Positions 8,861 to 17,462 of a DNA stretch of 45,515 nt are shown here, one piece after another. The stretch is taken from assembly GCA_018065085.1 (NCBI GenBank), contig JAGHUA010000042.1:1-45515 (forward strand), written 5' to 3'. The notes below the pieces were generated by a model that saw only the letters and a program-made list of their open reading frames with translations, ran no database searches and was not told the origin of the DNA. A program made the translations under genes and the position numbers. This DNA is from Candidatus Liminaster caballi (lineage in GTDB: Bacteria > Bacteroidota > Bacteroidia > Bacteroidales > UBA3663). Each line of letters begins with the position of its first letter. Position 1 is the first letter of the stretch.

Positions 8861-11107
8861 ATGAAAAGTATTGACAACAACATATTCACTGCCGAAGAGT
8901 CCACAATGCTCCGCGATGCCCTGCACTATCTCTACAGGCAAGTGAAGCCGCTTTTCACACCCACTGAGTGGAACAACGTGAGACATTATGTGCATCTCGG
9001 CATACGTCAGGGTGTCTATGGTCGCGACAGTCATGGGATAAGCCAGTTGCTGCTTTCCCTTGAGGCCTGTCGCATCGTCCACCAGCAGGTCGGTCTCAAG
9101 CAGGCATCTGTGCTGACAGTACTGCTCTACCCTCTTGCTGCCAACGATGTCATTTCGCGCGAGACCGTCACCAAGACTTTTGGCGAGGACACCACACACC
9201 TCATCGAATGCATGAGCCGCGTCAAGCAACTCTATGCCGAACACGCATCGCTCGAAGACGAGAATTTCCGAAAACTGCTCATCTCGATGGCACAGGACAT
9301 ACGTGTCATCATCTGCCTTATTGCCGACCGCTATGTGCTGATGTGCATGCTCAATCACACTTCCGACACCGAATACCGCCACGAGGTGACAGAGATGTGC
9401 CGTCTGCTCTATACTCCGATGTCCCACCGTCTGGGTCTCTATAACATCAAACGCGAACTTGAGGACATGACGCTCAAATATGAGGATCGCGCCACGTTCG
9501 ACAGCATCGCACAGCAGCTCCAACAGACCAAGGCTTCGCGCGAAGCATACATCCGCCAGTTCATCGAACCGCTCGAAAAACGCCTGCGTCAGTCCACCCA
9601 GTTGAAGTTCTATATAAAGGGCAGGACAAAATCCATCTCGTCAATCAACCATAAACTTCAGGCCCAGCACTCTTCGATCGACAGGATATACGACCTCTTT
9701 GCCATACGTATCATCATCGACGAACCCGATCCTGCCAAGGAGAAAGCATCATGCTGGCAGGCCTATTCGATTGTCACCGATATGTATGTGCCCAATCCGA
9801 AACGCCTGAAGGACTGGCTGTCCATACCGAAGAGCAACGGTTACGAGTCGCTCCATATCACTGTGGCAGGACCTGACAGTCATTGGGTGGAGGTACAGAT
9901 CCGCACAAAGCGCATGGACGAGATTGCCGAGCGCGGACTTGCTGCACATTGGCTTTATAAAGGCATCAAGAGTCAGGGCGCTGCCGATCAGGTGATGGCA
10001 TCGATTCGTGAGATACTTGAGCATAACTCATCGCCTGACGAGTTGATGAAAGACCTCTCGGCCGGGCTGTATCAGGAGGAGATCTTTGTCTTCACTCCAC
10101 GCGGCGACGTATTCCGTCTGCCAAAGGGAGCCACAGTCCTTGACCTCGCCTTCCAGATCCACACCAAGCTGGGCAATTCGTGCGTCGGAGCCAAGGTAGG
10201 CAACCGCAACGTGAAAATCAACTATCAGCTGCACTCTGGCGATCAGGTTGAGATTCTCACTTCTCCACAGCAGACACCTAAGGCCGACTGGCTCAACATC
10301 GTGGCTACAAGCAAGGCTCGTCTGCGCATCCGCCAGGGCATCAAGGAAATCGAGAACCGCGAGGCCGAAGCTGGCAAGGAACTTCTGCACCGCCGTTTCA
10401 AGAACCGCAAAATCGAAATCGAGGAGGGCGAACTCTCGAAACTCATCATCAAGATGGGCTATAAGACCCAGACTCAGTTTTTCCATGCCCTGTCGCAGCA
10501 GGAAATCGATGTCGATGACGTGCTGAAGGCCTACGACGCCATGCAGCAGCCTCTCATTCAGGGTCCGAATGAACCGCTCAGTGCCGGACAGTTCGACCTG
10601 AAGATGGCTAATGCCATTACGCCCGATACAAATAACGAAAACCGTGCCGGACGCAATGATGACGTACTGGTGATCGACAAGAACCTCAAAGGCCTTGACT
10701 ATTCTTTGGCTGGATGCTGTCATCCGATCTATGGCGACGATGTCGTGGGATTTGTCAGCATCAATGGCGGCATCCGCATACACCGCTGTGACTGCGTGAA
10801 CATTCGCAACCTCCAGCAGCAGTATCCCTACCGTATCGTTCGTGCAAGGTGGAGCGGCAAGAGCGGCAGCCAATACAGCATCACTCTGCGTGTCATCGGC
10901 CAGGATGATATCGGCATCGTGTCAAATATCTCGTCGGTCATCAACAAGGAGAAGGACGCACTGCTGAGAGCCATCAACATCGATGCCGAAGGTGGCATCT
11001 TCCACGGACATCTCACCGTCATGGTCAATGACCTTTCGTCACTCACGTCGATCATCAAGAAAATCAAGACCATCCATGGCGTTAAGCAGGTGGAACGCAT
11101 CAACTGA
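8861..11107 (+). CDS. relA: RelA/SpoT family (p)ppGpp synthetase, hydrolase domain degenerate
   Basis: Long RSH protein of 748 residues that makes the stringent-response alarmone. Residues about 40-165 align with the HD hydrolase domain, but the HD pair is absent (LLYPLAAND at 88-96 where HD would be) and the second metal site reads IADRYVLMCM, not LADRLHNMRT. This resembles E. coli RelA. The synthetase domain (about 240-370) is intact: GRTKSISSINHK at 254-265, DLFAIRIII, RLKDWLSIPKSNGYESLH and EVQIRTKRMDEIAERGLAAHW. A TGS domain covers about 407-467, a CC-type zinc region (GCCHPIYGDD) begins near 621, and an ACT domain lies at the C-terminus. It has RLKD, the RXKD form, where synthetase-only RelA proteins usually have EXDD. 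It heads a probable four-gene transcript. Confidence 0.93.
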   Translation: MKSIDNNIFTAEESTMLRDALHYLYRQVKPLFTPTEWNNVRHYVHLGIRQGVYGRDSHGISQLLLSLEACRIVHQQVGLKQASVLTVLLYPLAANDVISRETVTKTFGEDTTHLIECMSRVKQLYAEHASLEDENFRKLLISMAQDIRVIICLIADRYVLMCMLNHTSDTEYRHEVTEMCRLLYTPMSHRLGLYNIKRELEDMTLKYEDRATFDSIAQQLQQTKASREAYIRQFIEPLEKRLRQSTQLKFYIKGRTKSISSINHKLQAQHSSIDRIYDLFAIRIIIDEPDPAKEKASCWQAYSIVTDMYVPNPKRLKDWLSIPKSNGYESLHITVAGPDSHWVEVQIRTKRMDEIAERGLAAHWLYKGIKSQGAADQVMASIREILEHNSSPDELMKDLSAGLYQEEIFVFTPRGDVFRLPKGATVLDLAFQIHTKLGNSCVGAKVGNRNVKINYQLHSGDQVEILTSPQQTPKADWLNIVATSKARLRIRQGIKEIENREAEAGKELLHRRFKNRKIEIEEGELSKLIIKMGYKTQTQFFHALSQQEIDVDDVLKAYDAMQQPLIQGPNEPLSAGQFDLKMANAITPDTNNENRAGRNDDVLVIDKNLKGLDYSLAGCCHPIYGDDVVGFVSINGGIRIHRCDCVNIRNLQQQYPYRIVRARWSGKSGSQYSITLRVIGQDDIGIVSNISSVINKEKDALLRAINIDAEGGIFHGHLTVMVNDLSSLTSIIKKIKTIHGVKQVERIN

Positions 11108-11140
11108 CCCAACAATGTATATCCAATCAAACATACAAAT

Positions 11141-12010
11141 ATGAAACATCAATTCCGACTCACACTCATACTCTCGTGCGCTGCCCTTCTGGCTGGCTGT
11201 TCTAATCCTGAGGCCGAACGCGCACAGCAACTCTACACCCGTGCCGAGGACGCATTTGCCAAAGGCCAGTTAACCTATGCATCTGCTCTTCTCGACAGTA
11301 TCGAAAGCGACTGCAAGTCGGCCATCGAATGGCGCAAGAGTGGACATCAGCTCTCCTATCACGTGCAACTTGCCCAACAGGAAGACTCGCTCGCCACTGC
11401 CGACACGATGCTCGTCACCGTATCTTTGATGATCAACGAACTCATCGAATCTGGCAAGTTCCTCTATGAGAAGGGCGAAAATGATGATCTCGGTCACTAT
11501 TGGGTGAAAGGCACTGACACACGCAGTAATCTTGGACGCAGCTACATCCACGCCGAGGTGAACGAATACGGTCGCGTCAGCCTCATCAGCGAATATCGCG
11601 GCGATGCCTACATCAACCACACTCAGTTGCGACTGACATGCAGCGACGGTTCGATGGTCGAGACCCGTGCAGTTCCACTGAGCAACGATGGTGCCAACTA
11701 CCATTTCGAGAATCAGGGACTCCGTCATGAGACTGTCACCTATCTTGGCGAGGACGCAGCTCTCTCGTTCATCGAGATGAACAATTCCGACCCGAAGTTC
11801 CGCGCTACATTATTATATAAGGATGGAGCTCGCACATATCCCGTACAGGTCAACGACAAGGACCTGAAGGCCATTGCTCTCACCTACCAGCTCGGACAGA
11901 TGCTTGCGGCACAGGTACTCTACACACAGCAGAGCAAGACAGCCGGCGGCATGATCCAGTTCCTGCGCGGCAAGATTAATATGAACGAAGCAAAACAGAC
12001 CAATGAATAA
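11141..12010 (+). CDS. Predicted lipoprotein with short TPR-like N-terminus
   Basis: Protein of 289 residues with a lipoprotein signal peptide ending in the lipobox LLAGC (Cys20). It is probably anchored to the inner leaflet of the outer membrane or to the inner membrane. Residues about 23-60 (AQQLYTRAEDAFAKGQLTYA) resemble one TPR hairpin. The middle is beta-rich and unrecognised. It starts 33 bp after relA with no terminator and overlaps the start of the next TPR gene by 8 bp, so translation of the two is probably coupled. The context suggests a partner of the large TPR protein and the barrel downstream; that is inference. Confidence 0.8.
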   Translation: MKHQFRLTLILSCAALLAGCSNPEAERAQQLYTRAEDAFAKGQLTYASALLDSIESDCKSAIEWRKSGHQLSYHVQLAQQEDSLATADTMLVTVSLMINELIESGKFLYEKGENDDLGHYWVKGTDTRSNLGRSYIHAEVNEYGRVSLISEYRGDAYINHTQLRLTCSDGSMVETRAVPLSNDGANYHFENQGLRHETVTYLGEDAALSFIEMNNSDPKFRATLLYKDGARTYPVQVNDKDLKAIALTYQLGQMLAAQVLYTQQSKTAGGMIQFLRGKINMNEAKQTNE

Positions 12011-14468
12011 AACTCTCATCGCACTGACCGTCGCCACACTGCCATCAGTGCTTATGGCCGACGTCGATCCACAGACCCGCCGATGGCTGATTCAGAATCC
12101 TTCGTCAGCTCAGCGAGCCGATGTCCTGCTCAATGCCGAGCATGACCAGATGGCAGCCAACGGTTCGTATGACCTCTCCCCTGTCCAGGCTCCGCGTCTG
12201 CATCAGTTGCGCCCCAGCCAGGAACATCTGCAATACTTCTACGACAATCAGAACGCTCTCCGTCAGTTGCACGAGGCTCAGTCCGATGCGTCGGTCATTC
12301 CTTCGATGTCCTATGCCCAGTTGCGCCAGCGCTATCAGCAGCTCTATGACCTCAACGATCCGTCATTCCGCAGCGAGGCAGAGTATTATCTCGGCTATAT
12401 TGACTATGCTGAAGGCAAATACGACAATGCCCTGCATCACTTCAACGCCCTGCCCAACGACGACAAGTATCTCGCTTCTGCCACATTCTACCGTATGCAG
12501 ATTCACTATGCCAAAGGCGAGTGGAACGAAGCCGAAAACGATGCCAAGGCATTCACTGCCCATCCTAAGGGCTCAATGGACGATGGCATCGACTATACAC
12601 GTCTGACAGCCGAGGCTCTGCGCATACAGGCCGAATGCCAGCTCCATAACGGCAAGACCGACGAGGCTCTGGTCACCTATCGGCAATATATGAACGAATG
12701 CGATGCGCCGGTGGCTGCCAGCGCATATAATGCCGGCGTCTTGGAGTTCTATGAGGAGAACTATCAGGCGGCAGCATCTGCAGCAGGTATTGCAGCACAG
12801 ACTGCCACACACCCGCAGCTCGTACAGTTTGCCTACATGCTGGCAGGCCAGGCTGCTCTTCAGATGGGCGAGACCCAGCAGGCTTTGCTCGACTTCCAGC
12901 ACGCATCGCAGATCACTGAGGGAGAAGATGCCACCCGCGAGGCTGCGGCATACAATGTCTGTGCGCTTACCCACACTGCCAACTATTCAATCTGGGGCGA
13001 TGAGGTCACTCTGCTTGAGTCATTCCTCAACACCTACCCTACGTCGCGCTATGCCGACCGCGTCAGCGAGTATCTGGCTGAGGTCTATACTACAACGCGC
13101 AACTATGAGGCTGCCCTTCAGAGCATCAGCAAGGTGCGCCAGCCTTCTGCCAGTCTGCTCAAGGCCAAGCAGCGCCTCCATTATCAGCTCGGCGTCCAGA
13201 AATATCTCAACAACAGTATGTCCGATGCCGAACGTCAGTTCTCCGAAGCCATCCGCCTCGGTCAGCGCGATGCCGTGGCTCTTGCCGAAAGCCATTTCTG
13301 GCGTGGCGAGGCTCGCTATCATCAGTCGCAATGGTCTCTGGCTGCTGCCGACTATCAGCAGTTCGTGCGTCTCAACCCTAAGGGCGCGCAGCCCGATCTC
13401 TATGCCGCTTCGTTCTACAACCTCGGCTACGCACAGATGCAGACTCAGGACTATCAGTCGGCCATCACTTCCTTTGCCTCATACATCGCCCAGCCTGGCG
13501 AACGCGGCACAGAGAGCTATGTCGATGGACTTCTCCGTCTGGCCGACTGCTATTACTACACTCGCCAGTTCCCTTCGGCTGAGAGTTACTACCACACTGC
13601 AGCTGTCCTTTCTTCCCGTCAGCAGGACTATGCCATCTATCAGGAGGCTTTCATGATGGGCCTTCAGAAGAAATACGCTCAGAAACAGGCTCAGCTCGAC
13701 CGTCTTATTGCACAGTGTCCATCGTCATCGCTCATCGATGATGCCTGGCTCGACAAAGGTCGCACTTCCCTGCTTCAGAACGATGCTCCATCGGCTATTC
13801 ACAGTTTCCAGCAGGTCATCGACCTTTATGCCGACAGTCCTATTGCACCTCAGGCGGCTGTCGAACTTGCCATGACCTACAACAACCTCGGTCAGACAGC
13901 GGCTGCCCAGCGCATCTATCAGCTTGTAGCCGAGCGCTATCCAAATACGGATGCCGCGCAGACTGCCGCCGAGGACATGCACGTGCTTGGCATTCAGCAG
14001 CAGCTCCGCAGCCTTCCTGGCCTATATGAGTCGGGACAGTATCAGGCCCTGCTCGATACCTATCAGTCGCTCACAGCCGAGAATATTGACTTCCGCGAGG
14101 CTCAGAACCTCCAGCTCCTTGCCGCCAAGGCTCACCTGCAGTTAGGTCAGCGTCAGCAGGCCGAGGAACTGCTCGTCAAGGCTTCGTCCGAACTGCGTAC
14201 GGCTGCCGGCAGCGAGGCAAAATATCTTCTTGCACAGTCAGCCTTTGACAGCAATAAACTCGAAAGCGCCACAAACCTCGCCACCGAGCTCATCCAGTCG
14301 GGCACACCTCATCAATATTGGCTGGCACGCGCCATCATCCTCATGAGCGACATACTGCGCCGTCAGGACGATTCGTTCACTGCCGACGAATATCTCAAGA
14401 GCCTCCAGCAGAACTATGCAGGCACGGACGATGACATCCCAACCCTCATCAACCAGCGCCTTGAGTAA
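12003..14468 (+). CDS. Large exported tetratricopeptide-repeat protein
   Basis: Protein of 821 residues with a signal peptide (MNKTLIALTVATLPSVLMA, cleavage probably before DVD) and TPR-type helical hairpins over nearly the whole length. Examples are YLGYIDYAEGKYDNALHHF, LAGQAALQMGETQQALLDF, FYNLGYAQMQTQDYQSAI and LAMTYNNLGQTAAAQRIY. It is rich in Gln and Ala. The likely location is the periplasm, as a scaffold for protein-protein contacts. It overlaps the upstream lipoprotein gene by 8 bp and ends 34 bp before the barrel gene. Proteins of this shape next to plug-less TonB-receptor-like barrels are common in Bacteroidales, but the role is not known to me. Confidence 0.88.
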   Translation: MNKTLIALTVATLPSVLMADVDPQTRRWLIQNPSSAQRADVLLNAEHDQMAANGSYDLSPVQAPRLHQLRPSQEHLQYFYDNQNALRQLHEAQSDASVIPSMSYAQLRQRYQQLYDLNDPSFRSEAEYYLGYIDYAEGKYDNALHHFNALPNDDKYLASATFYRMQIHYAKGEWNEAENDAKAFTAHPKGSMDDGIDYTRLTAEALRIQAECQLHNGKTDEALVTYRQYMNECDAPVAASAYNAGVLEFYEENYQAAASAAGIAAQTATHPQLVQFAYMLAGQAALQMGETQQALLDFQHASQITEGEDATREAAAYNVCALTHTANYSIWGDEVTLLESFLNTYPTSRYADRVSEYLAEVYTTTRNYEAALQSISKVRQPSASLLKAKQRLHYQLGVQKYLNNSMSDAERQFSEAIRLGQRDAVALAESHFWRGEARYHQSQWSLAAADYQQFVRLNPKGAQPDLYAASFYNLGYAQMQTQDYQSAITSFASYIAQPGERGTESYVDGLLRLADCYYYTRQFPSAESYYHTAAVLSSRQQDYAIYQEAFMMGLQKKYAQKQAQLDRLIAQCPSSSLIDDAWLDKGRTSLLQNDAPSAIHSFQQVIDLYADSPIAPQAAVELAMTYNNLGQTAAAQRIYQLVAERYPNTDAAQTAAEDMHVLGIQQQLRSLPGLYESGQYQALLDTYQSLTAENIDFREAQNLQLLAAKAHLQLGQRQQAEELLVKASSELRTAAGSEAKYLLAQSAFDSNKLESATNLATELIQSGTPHQYWLARAIILMSDILRRQDDSFTADEYLKSLQQNYAGTDDDIPTLINQRLE

Positions 14469-14502
14469 CAAATCACATTCACCACTCATCAGACATCATA
14501 GA

Positions 14503-16104
14503 ATGAAACCATATTTCCTGTTCATAGCTGCAATATCTGCAACTGCCCTGGGTCAGCATCGTCCTGACTCTGCCATGCAGCAGACGCTCACCATCGAACG
14601 TGAGTTTGCTCCAATAGTACAGAAAGCCGTTAAGATCGACCGTCAGCCTGCACCTCAGGAAGTGCAGGCAAGCCGTTCGGAAGCCAGTTTTGCCGATTGG
14701 GAGGCCGATGCCGTACGCACACCTGACATTGGCGTTGTTCCTGCCGGACAGATCATTGCCCGTCCGTCGGCCGACAGCCTCGGCTATCTCCGTCTTTCGG
14801 CCGGTAACTACTGGAACACTGACCTCGCCGCCGGTTTCCACCGTGGCGATTTCCGCATCGACACTAAGGGTTTCTTTACCGAGGGCGACCTAAAGCTGCC
14901 GATGTCTGACGAACTCGGACAAAGACCCGAATGGCGCAGTATGCTTCTTACAGGCGGTTTCGACGCCGCCTACAGCCACACGCTCTCCAATGAGGCACAG
15001 CTGACGATCAATGCCGTTGCCGACGGTATGGTAGTCAATCTATTCCCGTATGAGTATAATCCGGTCAGCCTTTCCATCGAACGCACCGACGATCATCTGC
15101 GCACCCAACACGGCGGTATGGCTGGAGCTTCCATTGCCTATGAGACCGACCGTCTTCTGTTACGCGCCGGATATGCTCACGACGGATTCACATCGCCATA
15201 CAATGTCATCCAACCCTTCGAGTATGCTCATCCTTTGGATCTACGCACCAATACCATCGACGGAATGATTCGCTACGGATGGTATGAGACCAGTTCGCTG
15301 TGGCAGGCCAGCATCGACCTGCCTGTGTCTGGTATCTTTGCCAACAAGAAGCAATTCTTCACAATCCGACCTGTGCTGCATCTATCGTTCCTTCCTGCCG
15401 ACGGACAGTGGAAGCGCTGGTATGCCGATCTGGCATGTGGCACACGCCGCGATGCTCCCTATTCAGTAATGCAACGCCTGCCTCTTGTGCTCACCTACGG
15501 AGAACCATCTCTTACCACCGATATTTTTGACCTTACCATTGGTTATGAGGACAATGAACAGGGTTATCTCCGATGGGGCGGTTCGGTGCGTCTGCGCAAC
15601 ACGGAAGACGAACTCTGTGCTGTCGCCTACTCTTACCGTGGCACACAGTTAAAACTCGGTCAGGAGAATTGCACATATATTTCGGCCGATCTGCACGTCG
15701 ATTATGAATACTCGCGCTATTTCGGCATCAAAGCCAATGCTCTCTGGCAACATCACTCATGCGATGCCACAGGTCTCGGTGATCCCGAACTGACTGCTGC
15801 CATCCATCTCCTCTCCCATCCTGGCAAGGTCACTCTCGACCTCGGTTATGACTGCGCTCTCGGTCGTCATTTCCAGCTCTTCAATCCGCAATACGACATC
15901 CTTGTCGATCCTTACTACGAGATGCCATCCAACCACACGCTGAAGAATATCCAGGATCTCAACTTCCGCATCGACTGGCAGTTCCGCCCGTCATTCTCAC
16001 TCTTCGCGTTTGGCCGCAACCTGCTCAACCAGAAATACGAACTTTGGCCGAACATCCCTGCGCAGCGTATCAACCTTCATGCCGGCTTCAGCTGGAAGTT
16101 CTAA
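14503..16104 (+). CDS. Outer-membrane beta-barrel, TonB-receptor-like, without plug domain
   Basis: Protein of 533 residues from the ATG at 14503. This start is preferred over the in-frame ATG at 14416, which overlaps the TPR gene, because it begins with a signal peptide (MKPYFLFIAAISATALG, then Q). A short segment TLTIEREFAPIVQKAVKID at about 25-43 resembles the N-terminal box of a Bacteroidetes receptor-like family. The rest is alternating amphipathic beta strands. The C-terminus ends FGRNLLNQKYELW...GFSWKF, like TonB-dependent receptors, with terminal Phe. There is no plug or carboxypeptidase-like domain and no room for one. It is last in the relA-lipoprotein-TPR-barrel transcript; the 41-42 bp hairpin array follows at once. 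Confidence 0.8.
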   Translation: MKPYFLFIAAISATALGQHRPDSAMQQTLTIEREFAPIVQKAVKIDRQPAPQEVQASRSEASFADWEADAVRTPDIGVVPAGQIIARPSADSLGYLRLSAGNYWNTDLAAGFHRGDFRIDTKGFFTEGDLKLPMSDELGQRPEWRSMLLTGGFDAAYSHTLSNEAQLTINAVADGMVVNLFPYEYNPVSLSIERTDDHLRTQHGGMAGASIAYETDRLLLRAGYAHDGFTSPYNVIQPFEYAHPLDLRTNTIDGMIRYGWYETSSLWQASIDLPVSGIFANKKQFFTIRPVLHLSFLPADGQWKRWYADLACGTRRDAPYSVMQRLPLVLTYGEPSLTTDIFDLTIGYEDNEQGYLRWGGSVRLRNTEDELCAVAYSYRGTQLKLGQENCTYISADLHVDYEYSRYFGIKANALWQHHSCDATGLGDPELTAAIHLLSHPGKVTLDLGYDCALGRHFQLFNPQYDILVDPYYEMPSNHTLKNIQDLNFRIDWQFRPSFSLFAFGRNLLNQKYELWPNIPAQRINLHAGFSWKF

Positions 16105-16116
16105 TTATGCAAGTTA

Positions 16117-16627
16117 TGGAAGTTTAGCCGGGATTTCTTTCATTTGGACTTCCCAACTCTTAGGAAATGCTGGAGAAAGTTTCATTTGGACTTCCCGACT
16201 CTTTGGAAATGCTGGAGAAAGTTTTGTTTGGACTTCCCGAGTCTTCGGAAATGCTGGAGAAAGTTTTGTTTGGACTTCCCGAGACTTCGGAAGTGCTGGC
16301 TAAAGTTTCATTTGGACTTCCAGGTCTCTGGAAATCCTAAAAAAAATGTTCTGAGGATTTCTAGGTTTCTGGAAATGCTGAGAACATTGTTCTGGGGACT
16401 TCCTAACTCTTAGGAAATGCTGGAAACATTGTTCTGACGACTTCTAGGTTTCTGGAAATGCTCAGAACATTGTGCTGACGATTTCCTAACTCTTAGGAAA
16501 TGCTGAGAACAATGTTCTGGCGACTTCTAGGTTTCTGGAAATGCCGAGAACAATGTTCTAACGACTTCCAAGGTTTTGGGAAATCCTCAGAACCGATTTT
16601 TTAGTCTTCCGAAGTCTTGGGAAGAGG
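16117..16627 (+). repeat. Array 1 of 41-42 bp two-hairpin units (about 12 units)
   Basis: This fills the 538 bp between the convergent barrel and DUF1349 genes. Units start near 16148, 16190, 16232, 16274, 16316, 16357, 16398, 16440, 16481, 16523, 16564 and 16605, after a degenerate half-unit. Each carries a 16-17 base dyad of the form TTCC...GGAA, such as TTCCTAA-CTC-TTAGGAA or TTCCAG-GTCT-CTGGAA. Most units from the sixth on also have a second dyad like AGAACATTGTTCT. Units 1-4 have the tail GGAGAAAGTTTTGTTTGG (A-type) and units 6-10 the tail GAGAACATTGTTCTGGCG (B-type). The last full unit ends GAACCGATTTTTT and is followed by a closing dyad TTCCGAAGTCTTGGGAA. There are no unique spacers and no coding signal. 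Confidence 0.93.
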
Positions 16628-16642
16628 TTTTGCTTGAAAATA

Positions 16643-17353
16643 TCAATCTGGCTGCTGACCGTCGTGCGCCTTCCATGCACATTCTGTCAACTGCATGTTG
16701 GTGAATACGGCCTTAAATGAAGAATCCTCAGGTGAACAAGCATAGATACCAAAGTTGATCTCATCCTGAGCCTCATACATGTGGCAGACACGCATCTGGC
16801 TCCATTCCTGTCCATCAGTTGAGCACTCGATGCAGAAGTCATCTTCACGGCGCGAGAGACGATACCACATGCTCTTCACGTCAGCAGGGATGGCTGTTGT
16901 TGCCCAATCGCTGTAGCCGTGGTTGGTGGCAACGCTGCCGAGGTGCTGAAACTCCTCATTCTCATACTCAATGCTTCCTTTCAGCCAGTTCTCCGAATCA
17001 AGATACATCACCACACCACACTGGTCGAAACGACGATGACTCTCAGCAAAATCTGTCTTTACGATGAAGCTGAAGAACTTCTCTCTGGTCTTCATCTGCA
17101 GGACAGGAGCGTTGTCATTCTGGAAATGATAGTAGGTACGCTGCCATAGGTCGGTGTGAGGTTTGGTCACAACTTCTACCGTATCCTCCTTAATCACACA
17201 TGACTCTGGTTCACGTGTCCACTTGAAATCTTCGATATTGAGTGTCATAGTGATCTTTGCTTCCGCTGAATTAGTGTTTGGGGTCTTTGCCTCCTTGTTG
17301 CCACAGCTTGCCAGCATTGCAAGCAAGGCGAATGTCATGATTATATTCTTCAT
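16643..17353 (-). CDS. DUF1349 family lipoprotein (concanavalin-like fold)
   Basis: Protein of 236 residues from the ATG at 17353. The open frame extends 26 codons further upstream, but MKNIIMTFALLAMLASC is a clean lipoprotein signal (Cys17). The mature part looks like the DUF1349 / 'regulation of enolase 1' jelly-roll family: IEDFKWTREPES, FSFIVKTDF, QCGVVMYLDSENWLKGSIEYEN, SMWYRLSRREDDFCIECSTDG, and FGIYACSPEDSSFKAVF near the end. Such domains are often carbohydrate-associated; the function here is not known. It is convergent with the barrel gene across the hairpin array. It lies downstream of pckA, with a hairpin between, so it may be separately transcribed. Confidence 0.82.
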   Translation of the reverse strand: MKNIIMTFALLAMLASCGNKEAKTPNTNSAEAKITMTLNIEDFKWTREPESCVIKEDTVEVVTKPHTDLWQRTYYHFQNDNAPVLQMKTREKFFSFIVKTDFAESHRRFDQCGVVMYLDSENWLKGSIEYENEEFQHLGSVATNHGYSDWATTAIPADVKSMWYRLSRREDDFCIECSTDGQEWSQMRVCHMYEAQDEINFGIYACSPEDSSFKAVFTNMQLTECAWKAHDGQQPD

Positions 17354-17401
17354 TGTATTTATCTTAGGTCTTAGAAAGTGCTGAGATAATTTAAATACTA
17401 A

Positions 17402-17428
17402 TGCTCGCACCCAAAATGGATGCGAGCA
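17402..17428 (-). terminator. Terminator downstream of pckA
   Basis: TGCTCGCA (17402-17409) pairs with TGCGAGCA (17421-17428) around an 11-base loop, 35 bp after the pckA stop. The minus-strand flank is A/T-rich but without a strict T run. Confidence 0.65.
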
Positions 17429-17462
17429 CATATTATCGCTTTCCCAAAGAGGGAATTGAGAA

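Noticed and set aside
16010-16413. Overlapping plus-strand open frames encoding 14-residue repeats (KCWRKF-LDFP type) within array 1
   Set aside because: They exist because a 42 bp unit is a multiple of three; the 41 bp units break the frame, there is no ribosome-binding site, and conservation is in the dyads, not in codon positions.
16117-16627. CRISPR array
   Set aside because: There are no unique spacers, the units are contiguous and diverged, each is internally palindromic twice, and no cas genes are present.
17361-17390. A further degenerate unit of the hairpin family upstream of the DUF1349 gene
   Set aside because: About 30 bp resemble a unit (TTAGAAAGTGCTGAGA against TGGAAATGCTGAGA), but the dyad is lost, so chance similarity cannot be excluded.
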